Assembly (NCBI RefSeq): GCF_900106065.1
Contig: NZ_LT629796.1
Coordinates: 4,805,501 to 4,869,500 of the forward strand
Length of the DNA: 64,000 nt
Direction: 5' to 3'
DNA from: Pseudomonas mandelii
GTDB lineage: Bacteria; Pseudomonadota; Gammaproteobacteria; Pseudomonadales; Pseudomonadaceae
Shown here: positions 15,594 to 25,215 of the stretch, one piece after another
Position numbering within the stretch: position 1 is the first letter of the stretch
How the letters are laid out: each line of letters starts with the position of its first letter
The notes under the pieces: model-generated
Database searches by the model: none
Told to the model about the DNA's origin: nothing
What the model saw: the letters and a program-made list of their open reading frames with translations, nothing else
Translations under genes and position numbers: made by a program

Positions 15594-16298
15594 TTAAAGG
15601 TGTTTTTTTGGCGCGGATGTATCAGCCACCGTGCCGCTGCCACAATTGATATACGAAGAAGACTTCAACCAACGCTGATCCGGATAGTAGGAAAACAACA
15701 GTTGGCCTCCCTTCATCGAATCAATCAGCCGACGAGCAACCGCGGGTCTGACCGCCGGGCAGCCGAGGCTTCTGCCAATACGTCCATTCGCACGGGCCAG
15801 GACCGGACTCACATAAGGCGCGCCATGAATCACGATGGCCCGGTCAAACGCGTTGTCATTGAAACCCGGCTCCAGGCCTTCCATGCGTAGCGAGTAACCG
15901 TTCTGTCCGACATAGCTCTGCTGGGTGCGATACAACCCGAGGCTGGTGGCGAAGCTTTCATTCTGGTTGGAGAAGTTGACGGCCATGTTTTCGCCGCTAT
16001 TGCGTCCATGGGCGACCAGTTCATGAAACAGCAACTTGCGCTTCTTTAAATCGAACACCCATAGACGTTGCTCGGTCGAAGGCAGCGAATAATCAATAAC
16101 CGCAAGTCTTTGGACAGGCGCTTTGCCCTGAGCGATGCTGCATTGCGAGGCGCGAACGGCGAGGTTGATGACGTTGGCGTTAGCTTTCGGGGCCGCTTTG
16201 ATGAGGGCGGCCGCGAGCGAATCGGCGTAGGCTGACGGTACGGACATTGCAGTCAGTAGCAGGGCCGAGAATAGATAGCCAAAACGTAGTGGCGCCAT
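15594..16298 (-). CDS. L,D-transpeptidase catalytic-domain protein (YkuD_2 type)
   Basis: A 234-residue secreted protein with a signal peptide ending near AYADS. The catalytic region has IVIHGAPYVSP and, further on, GRIGRSLGCPAV, with the active Cys of SxGC. Such proteins act on peptidoglycan 3-3 crosslinks or related reactions in the periplasm. It is transcribed away from the second L,D-transpeptidase gene at 16380, sharing an 81-base intergenic region. Confidence 0.8.
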   Translation of the reverse strand: MAPLRFGYLFSALLLTAMSVPSAYADSLAAALIKAAPKANANVINLAVRASQCSIAQGKAPVQRLAVIDYSLPSTEQRLWVFDLKKRKLLFHELVAHGRNSGENMAVNFSNQNESFATSLGLYRTQQSYVGQNGYSLRMEGLEPGFNDNAFDRAIVIHGAPYVSPVLARANGRIGRSLGCPAVRPAVARRLIDSMKGGQLLFSYYPDQRWLKSSSYINCGSGTVADTSAPKKHL

Positions 16299-16379
16299 AC
16301 AGATGTCTCATCATGTTAAGTTCGAGTCTAGCAGTGCGTTGCCAGCCGGGCGTTGAATGCGGGGGATTAAGGATTATTC

Positions 16380-18131
16380 ATGGTGCTTTTAACAAGGTTA
16401 TTCGTCATAAGCCGCGTATTTTTTATGGGCTTTCTGATAAGCGGCACAGCACTTGGGCAAACGTCGTCGATTGAGCCGCTAAATGCGCCTACCTCCATTA
16501 TCGAGGCTGGAGCGGATGATAACGTCGGTCAAGCGATTCAGGCCACGCTTGAACCGCTGAAAACCGCTTTTCCGCCGCTGCTGACCGCACCACGCAATCG
16601 TCGAGTGGATGTCAGCCGTCTGGTCATGGATTTTTATACCCATCGTGCCTATCGCGCGGCGTGGACCAATGACAGCGATGTCGCGCAATTGATCGCCAGC
16701 CTGAACGCGACTGAGGCCGACGGCTTGACCCCGGCGGACTTTCATATCGATGAATTGGTCCGGTCGCAAACCACGATGCATACGACACCGGTGACGCCCG
16801 AGCAGCGGGCGGCTTTCGATTTGGCGACCACGCATACGTTTATCACCGCGCTGCTGCAGTTGCGGCGGGGCAAGGTCGACCCTTCGCGGCTCGACATTCA
16901 CTGGAATTTTGATTCGAATGGCGTCGATCCACGTGACGACTTCAATGCTTTCTTCGCCGCACTCGACAATCACGACGTGGCCAAGGCTTTTGCCCAGGCA
17001 CCGCCGCAAGAAGCGGTGTACGTCGGTTTGCGTCAGGCCCTGGCGCAATTGCGTGGCATTCGGGACCGGGGCGGCTGGCCGAAAGTGATTGTCGACCATT
17101 CGCTCAAACCCGGCATGGACGAACCGGCGGTCGCGCAATTGCGCGCGAGGATGGTCGCGGCCGGTTTTCTCGATCCGCGATTGATCCACGGCACCGAGTA
17201 CGACGGCGCCGTCACCGCCGCGGTGAAAAAGTATCAGAACGAGCAATACCTGAGTGCGGACGGCATGGCAGGGGCGACAACACTGGCAGCGCTGAACGTG
17301 CCCGTTGATGCGCGCATCGACCAGGTCCGCGTGAACATGGAGCGTGCACGTTGGCTGCTCTACAAACTCCAGGGCACATTCGTCATCGTCGATATCGCCG
17401 GCTACAAGGTGGCGATGTACCGCGATGGCGTGCCGATCTGGCGATCCCGGGTGCAGGTCGGTAAAGCGGCGCGCAATACGCCAGTCTTCCAGGCGCAGAT
17501 TACCTACATCACGTTTAACCCGACCTGGACAGTGCCGCCGACGATCCTCAAGGAGGACGTGTTGCCGAAGATCCAGAGCAACCCCGGCTACCTCGCCGCC
17601 AATCGCATTCGAGTGCTTGATCGCGAAGGCAATGTGCTCGATCCATCGAGTGTGGACTGGACCAACCCACGCGGCCTCACGTTGCGCCAGGACGCCGGGC
17701 CTGACAGTTCGCTGGGCCGGGTGGTAATCCGCTTTCCCAACGACTATGCGATTTACCTCCACGACACACCGCACCGCGAGTTGTTTGCCAAAACCATCCG
17801 CGCGACCAGCTCGGGCTGCATTCGGGTAGAGAATCCGCTGCAGCTTGTGGAATTGTTGTTCAACGACCCGGTCCGGTGGAACAGTGAAGGTATTCAAAAG
17901 CAGTTAGCCAGCGGCAAGACCGAGAACATTCGGCTTCCGGTGAAAGTGCCGGTGTTGCTGGCGTACTGGACCGTGGATTTGGGCAGCGACGGGCGAGTGG
18001 CGTTCAAGCCTGATGTGTATGGCTACGATGCGCCGGTGTTGCGGGCGCTGAATCGGCCGTCGCCGATGCCAGTGCTGGATTTGCATTCGGCGGTGGGATC
18101 GGTGGTGGCGGCGGGACCGGCGCGGCAGTAG
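16380..18131 (+). CDS. L,D-transpeptidase (LdtD/YcbB-like)
   Basis: A 583-residue protein with a signal peptide in the first 27 residues. An N-terminal scaffold is followed by a peptidoglycan-binding domain (about 245-305, AVKKYQNEQYLSADGMAGA) and a YkuD domain (about 335-500) with IYLHDTPHRELF and the active-site motif SSGCIRVENP. This matches the YcbB family that forms 3-3 crosslinks in the cell wall. The start has GGA eight bases upstream. A terminator follows the stop. Confidence 0.88.
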   Translation: MVLLTRLFVISRVFFMGFLISGTALGQTSSIEPLNAPTSIIEAGADDNVGQAIQATLEPLKTAFPPLLTAPRNRRVDVSRLVMDFYTHRAYRAAWTNDSDVAQLIASLNATEADGLTPADFHIDELVRSQTTMHTTPVTPEQRAAFDLATTHTFITALLQLRRGKVDPSRLDIHWNFDSNGVDPRDDFNAFFAALDNHDVAKAFAQAPPQEAVYVGLRQALAQLRGIRDRGGWPKVIVDHSLKPGMDEPAVAQLRARMVAAGFLDPRLIHGTEYDGAVTAAVKKYQNEQYLSADGMAGATTLAALNVPVDARIDQVRVNMERARWLLYKLQGTFVIVDIAGYKVAMYRDGVPIWRSRVQVGKAARNTPVFQAQITYITFNPTWTVPPTILKEDVLPKIQSNPGYLAANRIRVLDREGNVLDPSSVDWTNPRGLTLRQDAGPDSSLGRVVIRFPNDYAIYLHDTPHRELFAKTIRATSSGCIRVENPLQLVELLFNDPVRWNSEGIQKQLASGKTENIRLPVKVPVLLAYWTVDLGSDGRVAFKPDVYGYDAPVLRALNRPSPMPVLDLHSAVGSVVAAGPARQ

Positions 18132-18163
18132 GGGATTGGACTTGATAGTAAGTCCGTCCCCTT
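18131..18163 (+). terminator. hairpin terminator after the YcbB-like gene
   Basis: GGGGATTGGACTT pairs with AAGTCCGTCCCC around a short loop, followed by TTTCC. Confidence 0.6.
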
Positions 18164-18202
18164 TCCGGTGTGGGTGATCTGTCTTCGTTGTTCGTCTGGG
18201 TG

Positions 18203-18670
18203 TTAAAGCTGCAGACCTTCCTGCACCACCGAAAGTAAATTGTTCTCCGTCAACGCAACCGCATCCAGTTGCTGTCCGGCCTGCTCAATCACCTGCAACC
18301 ACCAATGTGTCTCGCCATCCGCGTCCACTGTGCGCAACAGCGCGAGTTCTTTGCCCGTCGAGTGAATCTCGACACGCCCAGCGCCATCTTCAGTGAAGCG
18401 CGCAACAGGGTCGAAGGTAATGCCGTGCTCATTGCCTTCGATCAGAAGCTGGTCGATCGCGTAATCGAAAGTCGCACCCTCTGAATCGCACTCGAAGACA
18501 TGTGTCGGATTGCGTCGCAGAATCAGGCCTACCTCAGTCAGCGGCTTCAGCCACGCCTCGATCTGCTCATACAACTCGTAGACTTGGCCGGGCCAACTGT
18601 CGATCATCTGATCTGCGCTGGTAGACCGGGTCTGTTTCAACTTCGCCGCGAGTTCGTCTGCCTTACTCAT
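18203..18670 (-). CDS. conserved hypothetical protein
   Basis: A 155-residue soluble, acidic protein with a good upstream AGGGAA site. The first 50 residues are helical and include MIDSWPGQVYELYEQIEAWL. The rest is predicted beta-rich with a WWLQVIEQAG strand. I do not recognise the family; the overall shape is like small immunity or regulatory proteins, but no partner toxin gene is adjacent. Confidence 0.6.
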   Translation of the reverse strand: MSKADELAAKLKQTRSTSADQMIDSWPGQVYELYEQIEAWLKPLTEVGLILRRNPTHVFECDSEGATFDYAIDQLLIEGNEHGITFDPVARFTEDGAGRVEIHSTGKELALLRTVDADGETHWWLQVIEQAGQQLDAVALTENNLLSVVQEGLQL

Positions 18671-18780
18671 TTCGATTCCCTGTCGTGATGTAAGAGTAAT
18701 CGTAGCTCCTTCACTGCTATCCGCGCTTTGCCCTGCGTCATGTCAGCGACACAAGCGTGACAAATCATTTCTATTCACAC

Positions 18781-19629
18781 TCAATTGCCCAAGACCGCCA
18801 ACTCCTCCCGCAAAAACTCCACCAAATCCCGCTGCAACCCGGTCAACGCGCCCTCGCGGCTGATCAACGCCAGCTCCGTCGGTGGCAACTCCGGCAGATC
18901 GGTGCACACGCTGTGTTCCGGCAACACCGCCGAAGCCGGCAGCACGGACACCCCCAGCCCCGAAGCGACTGCCGCCTGGATACCGGTCAAGCTATGGCTG
19001 CCAAACGCCACGCGCCAGGGGCGCTGTGCCACGTCCAGCAAGCGGATTGCCCGCTGCCGATAAATGCACCCTTGCGGAAACAACGCCAATGGCAACACGC
19101 CGTTGGCCGAGTCCACCCCCGCGCCTTTGACCCACACCAGCACTTCCGGCCACGCCGCCCAGCACGGTCCGCTGTCCGGTTCGCGTTTGACCAAGGCGAT
19201 GTCGATCTCACCCGATGCGAGTTTCTGCTTCAGATCCGTGCTCATGCCGCTGACGGTTTCCAGCCGGGCGTGCGGGCGGGCGCGATTGAAACCGGCAAGG
19301 ATCAGCGCCATACGCCGCGCATCAAAGTCCTCCGGTACGCCGATGCGCAGGATCTCCAGATCCAGGTCGCTGGCCAAGGCTTCAACGGCTTCAGAGGACA
19401 GGGCCAACAAGCGTCGGGCATAGTGAATCAGCAGTTCGCCATGCTCGGTGACGGTGACGTTCTGACCAGTTCGGTCACGCAGGAGCAGGGGATGACCGAC
19501 CAATACTTCCAGCTTGCGAACCTGTTGGCTCACCGTGGATTGGGTTCGATGCACGCGTTCGGCGGCACGGGTGAAGCTGCCTTCATCGACCACGCAGACG
19601 AAGGTCTTGAGCAATTCAAGATCAAGCAT
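18781..19629 (-). CDS. LysR-family transcription regulator
   Basis: A 282-residue regulator. The N-terminal winged helix-turn-helix (LKTFVCVVDEGSFTRAAERV, QSTVSQQVRKLE) is typical of LysR; the rest is a two-lobed effector-binding domain. It is divergent from the HAD dehalogenase and aldolase genes starting at 19738, with a 108-base intergenic region that is AT-rich. It most likely controls that pair and itself. Confidence 0.88.
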   Translation of the reverse strand: MLDLELLKTFVCVVDEGSFTRAAERVHRTQSTVSQQVRKLEVLVGHPLLLRDRTGQNVTVTEHGELLIHYARRLLALSSEAVEALASDLDLEILRIGVPEDFDARRMALILAGFNRARPHARLETVSGMSTDLKQKLASGEIDIALVKREPDSGPCWAAWPEVLVWVKGAGVDSANGVLPLALFPQGCIYRQRAIRLLDVAQRPWRVAFGSHSLTGIQAAVASGLGVSVLPASAVLPEHSVCTDLPELPPTELALISREGALTGLQRDLVEFLREELAVLGN

Positions 19630-19737
19630 GGCGATCTCCTTGATATTTGATTTTCTACTGACTAATCGACATTAATTTAATTTCACACTATCACTAGCGG
19701 CTCGTAATCTGAAGATCACCCTTCAGAGGATACAAAC

Positions 19738-20442
19738 ATGACACTCGAAAATACCCCGCGTCCCGAATGGCTAACCTTCGATTGTTACGGCACGTTGATC
19801 CAGTGGGATGAAGGCCTCAAGGCCGTGGTCGCCGACATCCTGCACGACAAGGGCGACCACAGCGTTGAAGCCGATCGCCTCATCGAGGTCTACGACCGGC
19901 ATGAACATCGGCTGGAGCAGACTCCACCGCATCGCTCGTTTCGCCAACTGAGCACGCTCGGGTTGCAGCTCGCCCTGGAGGAGTTGGGGCTGACGAGTCG
20001 GCCCGAAGACAGTCAGCGGTTGGCCGGCGCGATTCCGCGGATGCCGCCGTTCCCTGAGGTGATCGAGACCCTCGCGAAACTCAAGGCAATGGGTTTCAAA
20101 CTGTGCATCGTCTCCAACACCGACGACGACATCATCGCCGGCAACGTCGCGCAACTCGGGGGGCATATCGATCGAGTCATCACTGCGCAACAGGCCGGGG
20201 CGTACAAGCCGAATCCGCGCCTGTTTGACTACGCTCATGAGCAGCTCGGTGTCAGTCGAGATCAAGTAGTGCACATCTGCGCCAGCCCGACACTGGATCA
20301 CACCGCCGCCCGAGACATGCACTTTCGTTGTGTATGGATTGACCGTGGCACCGGTCGGCAATTGCTGCCGGATTACCGACCCGATGAGATATTGAGCACG
20401 CTGGATCAGGTCGTGCCTTTATTCACATCCCTCGGCTGGTAA
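19738..20442 (+). CDS. HAD-family haloacid dehalogenase type II
   Basis: A 234-residue enzyme. The nucleophile motif is LTFDCYGTLIQW, the second motif is CIVSNTDDD, and the Lys/Asp motifs are YKPNPRLFDYA and HICASPTLDH. This is the L-2-haloacid dehalogenase branch of the HAD superfamily, though many members act on phosphates. It is 20 bases upstream of a class II aldolase gene, so the two probably act in one pathway. The natural substrate is unknown. Confidence 0.85.
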   Translation: MTLENTPRPEWLTFDCYGTLIQWDEGLKAVVADILHDKGDHSVEADRLIEVYDRHEHRLEQTPPHRSFRQLSTLGLQLALEELGLTSRPEDSQRLAGAIPRMPPFPEVIETLAKLKAMGFKLCIVSNTDDDIIAGNVAQLGGHIDRVITAQQAGAYKPNPRLFDYAHEQLGVSRDQVVHICASPTLDHTAARDMHFRCVWIDRGTGRQLLPDYRPDEILSTLDQVVPLFTSLGW

Positions 20443-20462
20443 CAAAACACGGAGACCTCGTC

Positions 20463-21254
20463 ATGGCACACACCCTTGCAGGCGGTTCGCGTTCCGCGCG
20501 TTATGCCGATCTCAACCTCGATTCACATGCCGTCATCACCGCCCGCACCGAGTTGGCTGCGTGTTTTCAACTGGTCGCGCTGCATGGCCTGGAGGAGGGC
20601 ATCTGTAACCATTTTTCGGCGATGGTGCCGGGCCGGGATGATCTGTTTTTTGTGAATCCCTACGGGTACGCATTCGCCGAGGTGACGGCGCAGAATCTGC
20701 TGGTGTGCGACTTCCACGGCAATGTCGTGGACGGCGAAGGACAGCCCGAGGCGACCGCGTTTTACATCCATGCCCGACTGCACAAACAGCTGCCGAGGGT
20801 GAAAGTGGCGTTCCACACTCACATGCCTCACGCCACGGCGTTGTGCTTGCTGCAAGGTCCGCCGCTGCTGTGGTTGGGCCAGACGGCGCTGAAATTTTAC
20901 GGCCGCACGGCGGTGGACGAAAACTACAACGGCCTGGCCCTCGATGAATCCGAAGGCGACCGGATCGCCAGTGTCATGGGCAACGCTGACATCCTGTTCC
21001 TCAAGAACCATGGGGTGATTGTCGCCGGGCCGACCATCGCCGAAGCCTGGGATGATTTGTACTACCTGGAGCGTGCCGCGCAAGTGCAACTGATGGCCAT
21101 GGCGACCCAGCGCGAACTCAAGCCGGTGCCCCACGACATTGCCCGGCGGGCCTACGAGCAAATGCGCCTGGGCGATGCCGAAAGTGCTCGGGCGCATTTG
21201 CACAGTGCGATGCGGCGGCTGGCCAAAGGACAATTGCCCCACACTAGCGGGTAG
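20463..21254 (+). CDS. class II aldolase/adducin family protein
   Basis: A 263-residue protein with the family motifs LHGLEEGICNHFSAMVPG, FFVNPYGYAF, and the metal-binding HTHMPHATAL with a further His in LKNHGVIVAG. Family members cleave or epimerise sugar phosphates, or act as decarboxylating dehydratases. It follows the HAD gene by 20 bases with an intact ribosome-binding site (GGAGACC). Substrate not known. Confidence 0.85.
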   Translation: MAHTLAGGSRSARYADLNLDSHAVITARTELAACFQLVALHGLEEGICNHFSAMVPGRDDLFFVNPYGYAFAEVTAQNLLVCDFHGNVVDGEGQPEATAFYIHARLHKQLPRVKVAFHTHMPHATALCLLQGPPLLWLGQTALKFYGRTAVDENYNGLALDESEGDRIASVMGNADILFLKNHGVIVAGPTIAEAWDDLYYLERAAQVQLMAMATQRELKPVPHDIARRAYEQMRLGDAESARAHLHSAMRRLAKGQLPHTSG

Positions 21255-21319
21255 ACTAAGCTCACAAAAATTAAGGGCTTTGGGCCTTTGCCCATGCCTT
21301 GCCCTTACAGGACGAGCTT

Positions 21320-22891
21320 TTGCCTATCCTCACTCAAGACCCGCAGCAAACTCCTGGCGGCGCTTTGAAACGGTTATCTCTGCTCAAGGCAGCGGTGCTG
21401 TTTATCGCGACGGTGTGCCTGTGTCTCTGTGGTCTGCTTTATCTGCAACTGGAGCAATCGCGGCGCCACGCGCTGGACGTGGCGCAAGTCGCGTCTTCGA
21501 ACCTGGCTCGCGCCATGGCACAGCAGGCCGAAGACACTTTCATGAAGGCCGACCTGGTGTTGACCAGTCTGGTGGACTGGATTCAGGTCGATGGCTACGG
21601 CGCGGCCCAAAAGCCACGGTTGCAGAAAACCTTTGCCCGGCGGGCGCAGGCGCTCGACCAATTGCACGGGATATTTCTGTTCGACAAGCAAGGGCAGTGG
21701 GTCGTGACGTCGTTCGATGATTTGACCCGCGGTCCGGGCGTGTCGGATCGAGAGTACTTCACGTTCCACCAGCAGAACGCATCCACCCTCGCGCACATCG
21801 GGCCGGCACTTCGCAGTCGGGAAAATGGAGAGTGGATCATTCCGGTGTCCAAACGGGTGAACGACAAGAACGGCAACTTCCAGGGCGTGGTGTTGGCCGG
21901 AATCAAAATGGCCTATTTCGATCAGTTCTTCAAAAGCTTCAGCATCGATGACAACGGCTCGATGTTTTTGGCGCTGACCGACGGCACGTTGCTGGCGCGA
22001 AGGCCATTTGTGGAATCACAGATCGGCACATCCCTGGCCAAGGGCGAAATCTTTCATAAACTCTTGCCCAACGCGCCCGCCGGCAACGCGATGATCAGCT
22101 CGGTGATCGATGGGGTTGTACGTTTGTATGGCTACCGTCAACTCGACGCCTATCCGCTGGTGGTCTCGGCGGCATCGTCCAGGGATTCGATTCTCAAGGA
22201 TTGGTACGACACCGCATTTCAGTCCTGCGTCATCGTTGCCCTGGTGGTGCTGGGTGTCGGTCTGTTCGGTTGGGTGTTCGTTCGCCAGGTGCGCGTCGGC
22301 GTGCGGGTCGAGGCCGATTTGCGCAAGGCCAAGGAAGCACTGAAGCTGATCGCGACTCATGACAGCCTGACGGGCCTGGCCAATCGCCGACTGTTCGAGC
22401 AGGCGCTGGACATCGAGTTTGGCCGAGGCGCCCGGCAGTCGAGTTCGCTGAGCCTGATCATGCTCGATATCGATTACTTCAAACGCTACAACGATGCTTA
22501 CGGCCATGTCGCAGGGGACCACTGCCTGGCGGAAGTGGCGCGTGCGGTCAAGGGTTGCTGCCACCGCAAAGCAGACCTGGCGGTGCGTTATGGCGGCGAG
22601 GAGTTTGCGGTGCTGCTGCCTGACACCGACATTCACGGTGCGTTGGTGATTGCCGAACAGATCCGCCGCAGCGTCATGGACAAGAACATCAACCACAACG
22701 GTTCACCCACGGGATATGTGACGGTCAGTCTTGGCTGTTACGCGTTCGTGCCGACCGGGCGAGACAGCATCGAACTGTTCATCGAACGAGCGGATGCGGC
22801 GCTTTATCAGGCCAAGCATTCGGGTCGAAACCGTTCGGCCGTGTTGTCGCTTGAGGGCGGTGTGGAGGCGTTGATGCGCTCCGATCGTTAA
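21320..22891 (+). CDS. membrane diguanylate cyclase with dCache-like sensor
   Basis: A 523-residue protein starting at TTG 21320, chosen because AGGA lies in front; a TTG at 21299 is an alternative and no ATG start exists. Membrane segments at about 18-40 and 300-320 enclose a periplasmic dCache-like sensor (GIFLFDKQGQWVV, SDREYF, VSKRVNDKNGNFQGVV). The C-terminal GGDEF domain has RYGGEEF and an inhibitory site RKAD five residues earlier, so the enzyme should be active and product-inhibited. Confidence 0.85.
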   Translation: MPILTQDPQQTPGGALKRLSLLKAAVLFIATVCLCLCGLLYLQLEQSRRHALDVAQVASSNLARAMAQQAEDTFMKADLVLTSLVDWIQVDGYGAAQKPRLQKTFARRAQALDQLHGIFLFDKQGQWVVTSFDDLTRGPGVSDREYFTFHQQNASTLAHIGPALRSRENGEWIIPVSKRVNDKNGNFQGVVLAGIKMAYFDQFFKSFSIDDNGSMFLALTDGTLLARRPFVESQIGTSLAKGEIFHKLLPNAPAGNAMISSVIDGVVRLYGYRQLDAYPLVVSAASSRDSILKDWYDTAFQSCVIVALVVLGVGLFGWVFVRQVRVGVRVEADLRKAKEALKLIATHDSLTGLANRRLFEQALDIEFGRGARQSSSLSLIMLDIDYFKRYNDAYGHVAGDHCLAEVARAVKGCCHRKADLAVRYGGEEFAVLLPDTDIHGALVIAEQIRRSVMDKNINHNGSPTGYVTVSLGCYAFVPTGRDSIELFIERADAALYQAKHSGRNRSAVLSLEGGVEALMRSDR

Positions 22892-23032
22892 GCATTGGTT
22901 GCAGTTGTTGCAGCTGTGCAACAGTCGCTCGTCCGTCGGTCTCCCTGTCAGATCCAGTTGTTTTGATCGTCTAGAGTGTCCGTAGCTCTGCCGAACCCGG
23001 CAGACCTCCCCATTGCACGGACGATCGCCGAA

Positions 23033-24439
23033 ATGTTGATACCTCAAGCATTGACAGCCGTTGCTCTAACCCTGGCAGCCTGTGCTGTCTTTCCGCTGGC
23101 CAGCCAGGCTCAATCGAAAATCACGCAGCAAGAAGCTCACGCCATCGGCGTGGATGCCTACCTGTATTTTTACCCGCTGTTGACCATGGATCTTACCCGC
23201 AAGCAGTTCACCAACATCGAACCCGGCAAAGAGTTTGGCAAGGGCCCGATGAACATGTTTGTGAGTGTGCCGCAGTACCCGCCCGCAGATTTCAAGGGAG
23301 TGGTGCGGTCGAACTTCGACACCCTGTACTCCATCGCCTGGCTCGACTTGACCCAGGAGCCGCTGGTGATTAGTGCACCGGACACCGCCGGGCGATTTTA
23401 CTTGTTGCCGATGCTTGATATGTGGAGCGATGTCTTTGCCTCGCCAGGTTGGCGCACGACAGGTACAGAGGCCAGTCAGTTTCTGGTGACGCCGCCGGGA
23501 TGGACCGGAACGGTGCCGCCCGGATTGAATCATTTACCCGCCCCCACACCTTTTGTCTGGGTCATTGGTCGCACCAAGACCGACGGAGTTGCGGACTACG
23601 CTGCGGTGCATAAGATTCAGGCGGGCTATACCGTGACGCCGTTGTCGCGGCTAGGCGAAAAGGTTGAACCGATCAAGGTGCACATCGACCCGGCGGTGGA
23701 CATGAAGACGCCGCCAAAAATTCAGATCGATACGATGTCAGCGGCCGATTACTTCGTCTACGCCGCCGCGCTGCTCAAAGTGCATCCGCCCCACATCACC
23801 GATCAGCCGATACTGGCGCAAATGCAGCGCATTGGTATCGAGGCCGGCAAGCCGTTTAATTTCGATGCAATCGATCCCGATGTCCAGGCGGCACTTCAAA
23901 CCGTGCCCCAGGAAGCTCAGGCGCTGATGAAGTGGAAGGTTGCAACCCTCGCGCGCGTGGTCAACGGTTGGTCGATGAATACCGACACCATGGGCGTCTA
24001 TGGTAACTACTACCTTAAACGCGCCATCGTTGCGCAAGTCGGGCTCGGCGCCAACCTGCCAGAGGATGCGATTTATCCGTTAAATATCGGCGATGACAAA
24101 GGCAGGCCGCTCGACGGTTCTAACAAGTACGTGCTGCATTTCGACAAGGGAGAGGTACCGCCCGTAAGTGCTTTCTGGTCGATCACCCTGTACGACTCTG
24201 AAGGGTTCCAGGTCGGCAACGAACTCAACCGTTTTGCGGTCAGCAGTTGGATGCCGTTCAAGACCAATGCGGATCAATCGTTGGATATTTACTTCCAGAA
24301 CGAAAGTCCCGGAAAGGAACTTGAAGCCAATTGGCTGCCCGCGCCAAAAGGTCCGTTCAACTTGACGATGCGCTTGTACGGACCCAAGCCCGAGGCGCTT
24401 AACGGTAAGTGGGAGCCACCCCCCGTCAAGCGGCTATGA
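23033..24439 (+). CDS. DUF1254/DUF1214 secreted protein
   Basis: A 468-residue protein. I chose ATG 23033 because it gives a clean signal peptide (residues 1-25, ending FPLASQAQ). The DUF1254 part begins AHAIGVDAYLYFYPLLTMDL and the DUF1214 part begins around KYVLHFDKGEVPPVSAFWSI, with ITLYD and RFAVSS following. Proteins of this family are secreted and of unknown activity. The gene is alone, followed by a bidirectional terminator. Confidence 0.85.
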   Translation: MLIPQALTAVALTLAACAVFPLASQAQSKITQQEAHAIGVDAYLYFYPLLTMDLTRKQFTNIEPGKEFGKGPMNMFVSVPQYPPADFKGVVRSNFDTLYSIAWLDLTQEPLVISAPDTAGRFYLLPMLDMWSDVFASPGWRTTGTEASQFLVTPPGWTGTVPPGLNHLPAPTPFVWVIGRTKTDGVADYAAVHKIQAGYTVTPLSRLGEKVEPIKVHIDPAVDMKTPPKIQIDTMSAADYFVYAAALLKVHPPHITDQPILAQMQRIGIEAGKPFNFDAIDPDVQAALQTVPQEAQALMKWKVATLARVVNGWSMNTDTMGVYGNYYLKRAIVAQVGLGANLPEDAIYPLNIGDDKGRPLDGSNKYVLHFDKGEVPPVSAFWSITLYDSEGFQVGNELNRFAVSSWMPFKTNADQSLDIYFQNESPGKELEANWLPAPKGPFNLTMRLYGPKPEALNGKWEPPPVKRL

Positions 24440-24451
24440 AGGTGTCGTATG

Positions 24452-24486
24452 AAAGCAGGCCGCGATGTTCATCACGGCCTGCTTTT
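24452..24486. terminator. bidirectional terminator
   Basis: AAAGCAGGCCG and CGGCCTGCTTTT pair with A and T runs on both ends. It serves the DUF1254 gene on the plus strand and the Gly-rich gene on the minus strand. Confidence 0.85.
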
Positions 24487-24492
24487 ATGCGT

Positions 24493-24795
24493 TCAGCTGC
24501 CTGTTCCACCTCCAGCCCCACCGGTACCACCGCCGGCAGCACCGGTGCCGCCGCCCGCGCCGGAACCTGAACCGCTGGCCCCACCGCTGGTGCCGGTACC
24601 GGAGCCACCTCCCGAATCCGTACTGTTTCCGGAGGAGGGCGAGCCGGGGGTGTTATCGGGCGGCATGGTCGAACCGCTGGTAGCGCCGGATTTCGTACCG
24701 GTCGCATCAGCACCATCGCCGGATGCCGCAAAGGTGGCCGCCGAAGCGACGCTCAGCAATCCGGCCAGAAAAATCGAAGTCATTTTGAGGTTCAT
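24493..24795 (-). CDS. secreted Gly/Ser-rich protein
   Basis: A 100-residue protein with a signal peptide (MTSIFLAGLLSVASAATFAA). The mature part is almost entirely Gly, Ser, Thr, Ala and Pro, with repeated GGG(S/T/A)G units. I chose ATG 24795 because GGAG lies in front of it. Low complexity gives no functional clue. It converges on the DUF1254 gene across the shared terminator. Confidence 0.65.
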   Translation of the reverse strand: MNLKMTSIFLAGLLSVASAATFAASGDGADATGTKSGATSGSTMPPDNTPGSPSSGNSTDSGGGSGTGTSGGASGSGSGAGGGTGAAGGGTGGAGGGTGS

Positions 24796-25215
24796 CAGGG
24801 TACGTCTCCAAAGATGAGTCGTTACCTGATGTTGGTGTGAAGGGTGGGGCGGTTGGTGCCGGTTGGATGACGAGTGGTGGAGCCGATCGACGAGCGTGAT
24901 CACCGTCTTCGCGAACTGGCTCGTACCCGCAGTCGTTTTGCAGGTATCAGAGAGGGCTGTATCCGTTCAGCTTCTTCTCAAGACTCTCCCGCACCTACGG
25001 CCATTTCTCATCAATGATGCTGGACCGTAGCGAGTGCGTGTTCGGCCATCCGGCATGATCCGTTCGTGGCGCACGGTGCCTCTCAGTTGCAGGTTGACGT
25101 GTGACGCGCGCCCTCCCAAGGTAGCGGCTGCCGATTGGCAATAGTCGTGGCGCGATGTTGGACCCTGGCTGCTATGGTCAATGGACGCAGGCAATCGATT
25201 GACAGGATCCCATGC
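24796..25215. other. gene-free 420-base stretch
   Basis: Divergent intergenic region between the Gly-rich gene and the GGDEF-EAL gene. Open frames here lack ribosome-binding sites and coding character. It should hold the two promoters. Confidence 0.5.

Noticed and set aside
15594..16298. Possible member of the copper operon
   Set aside because: It is upstream of copA on the same strand but encodes a cell-wall enzyme, and a 159-base gap with a putative cop box lies between.
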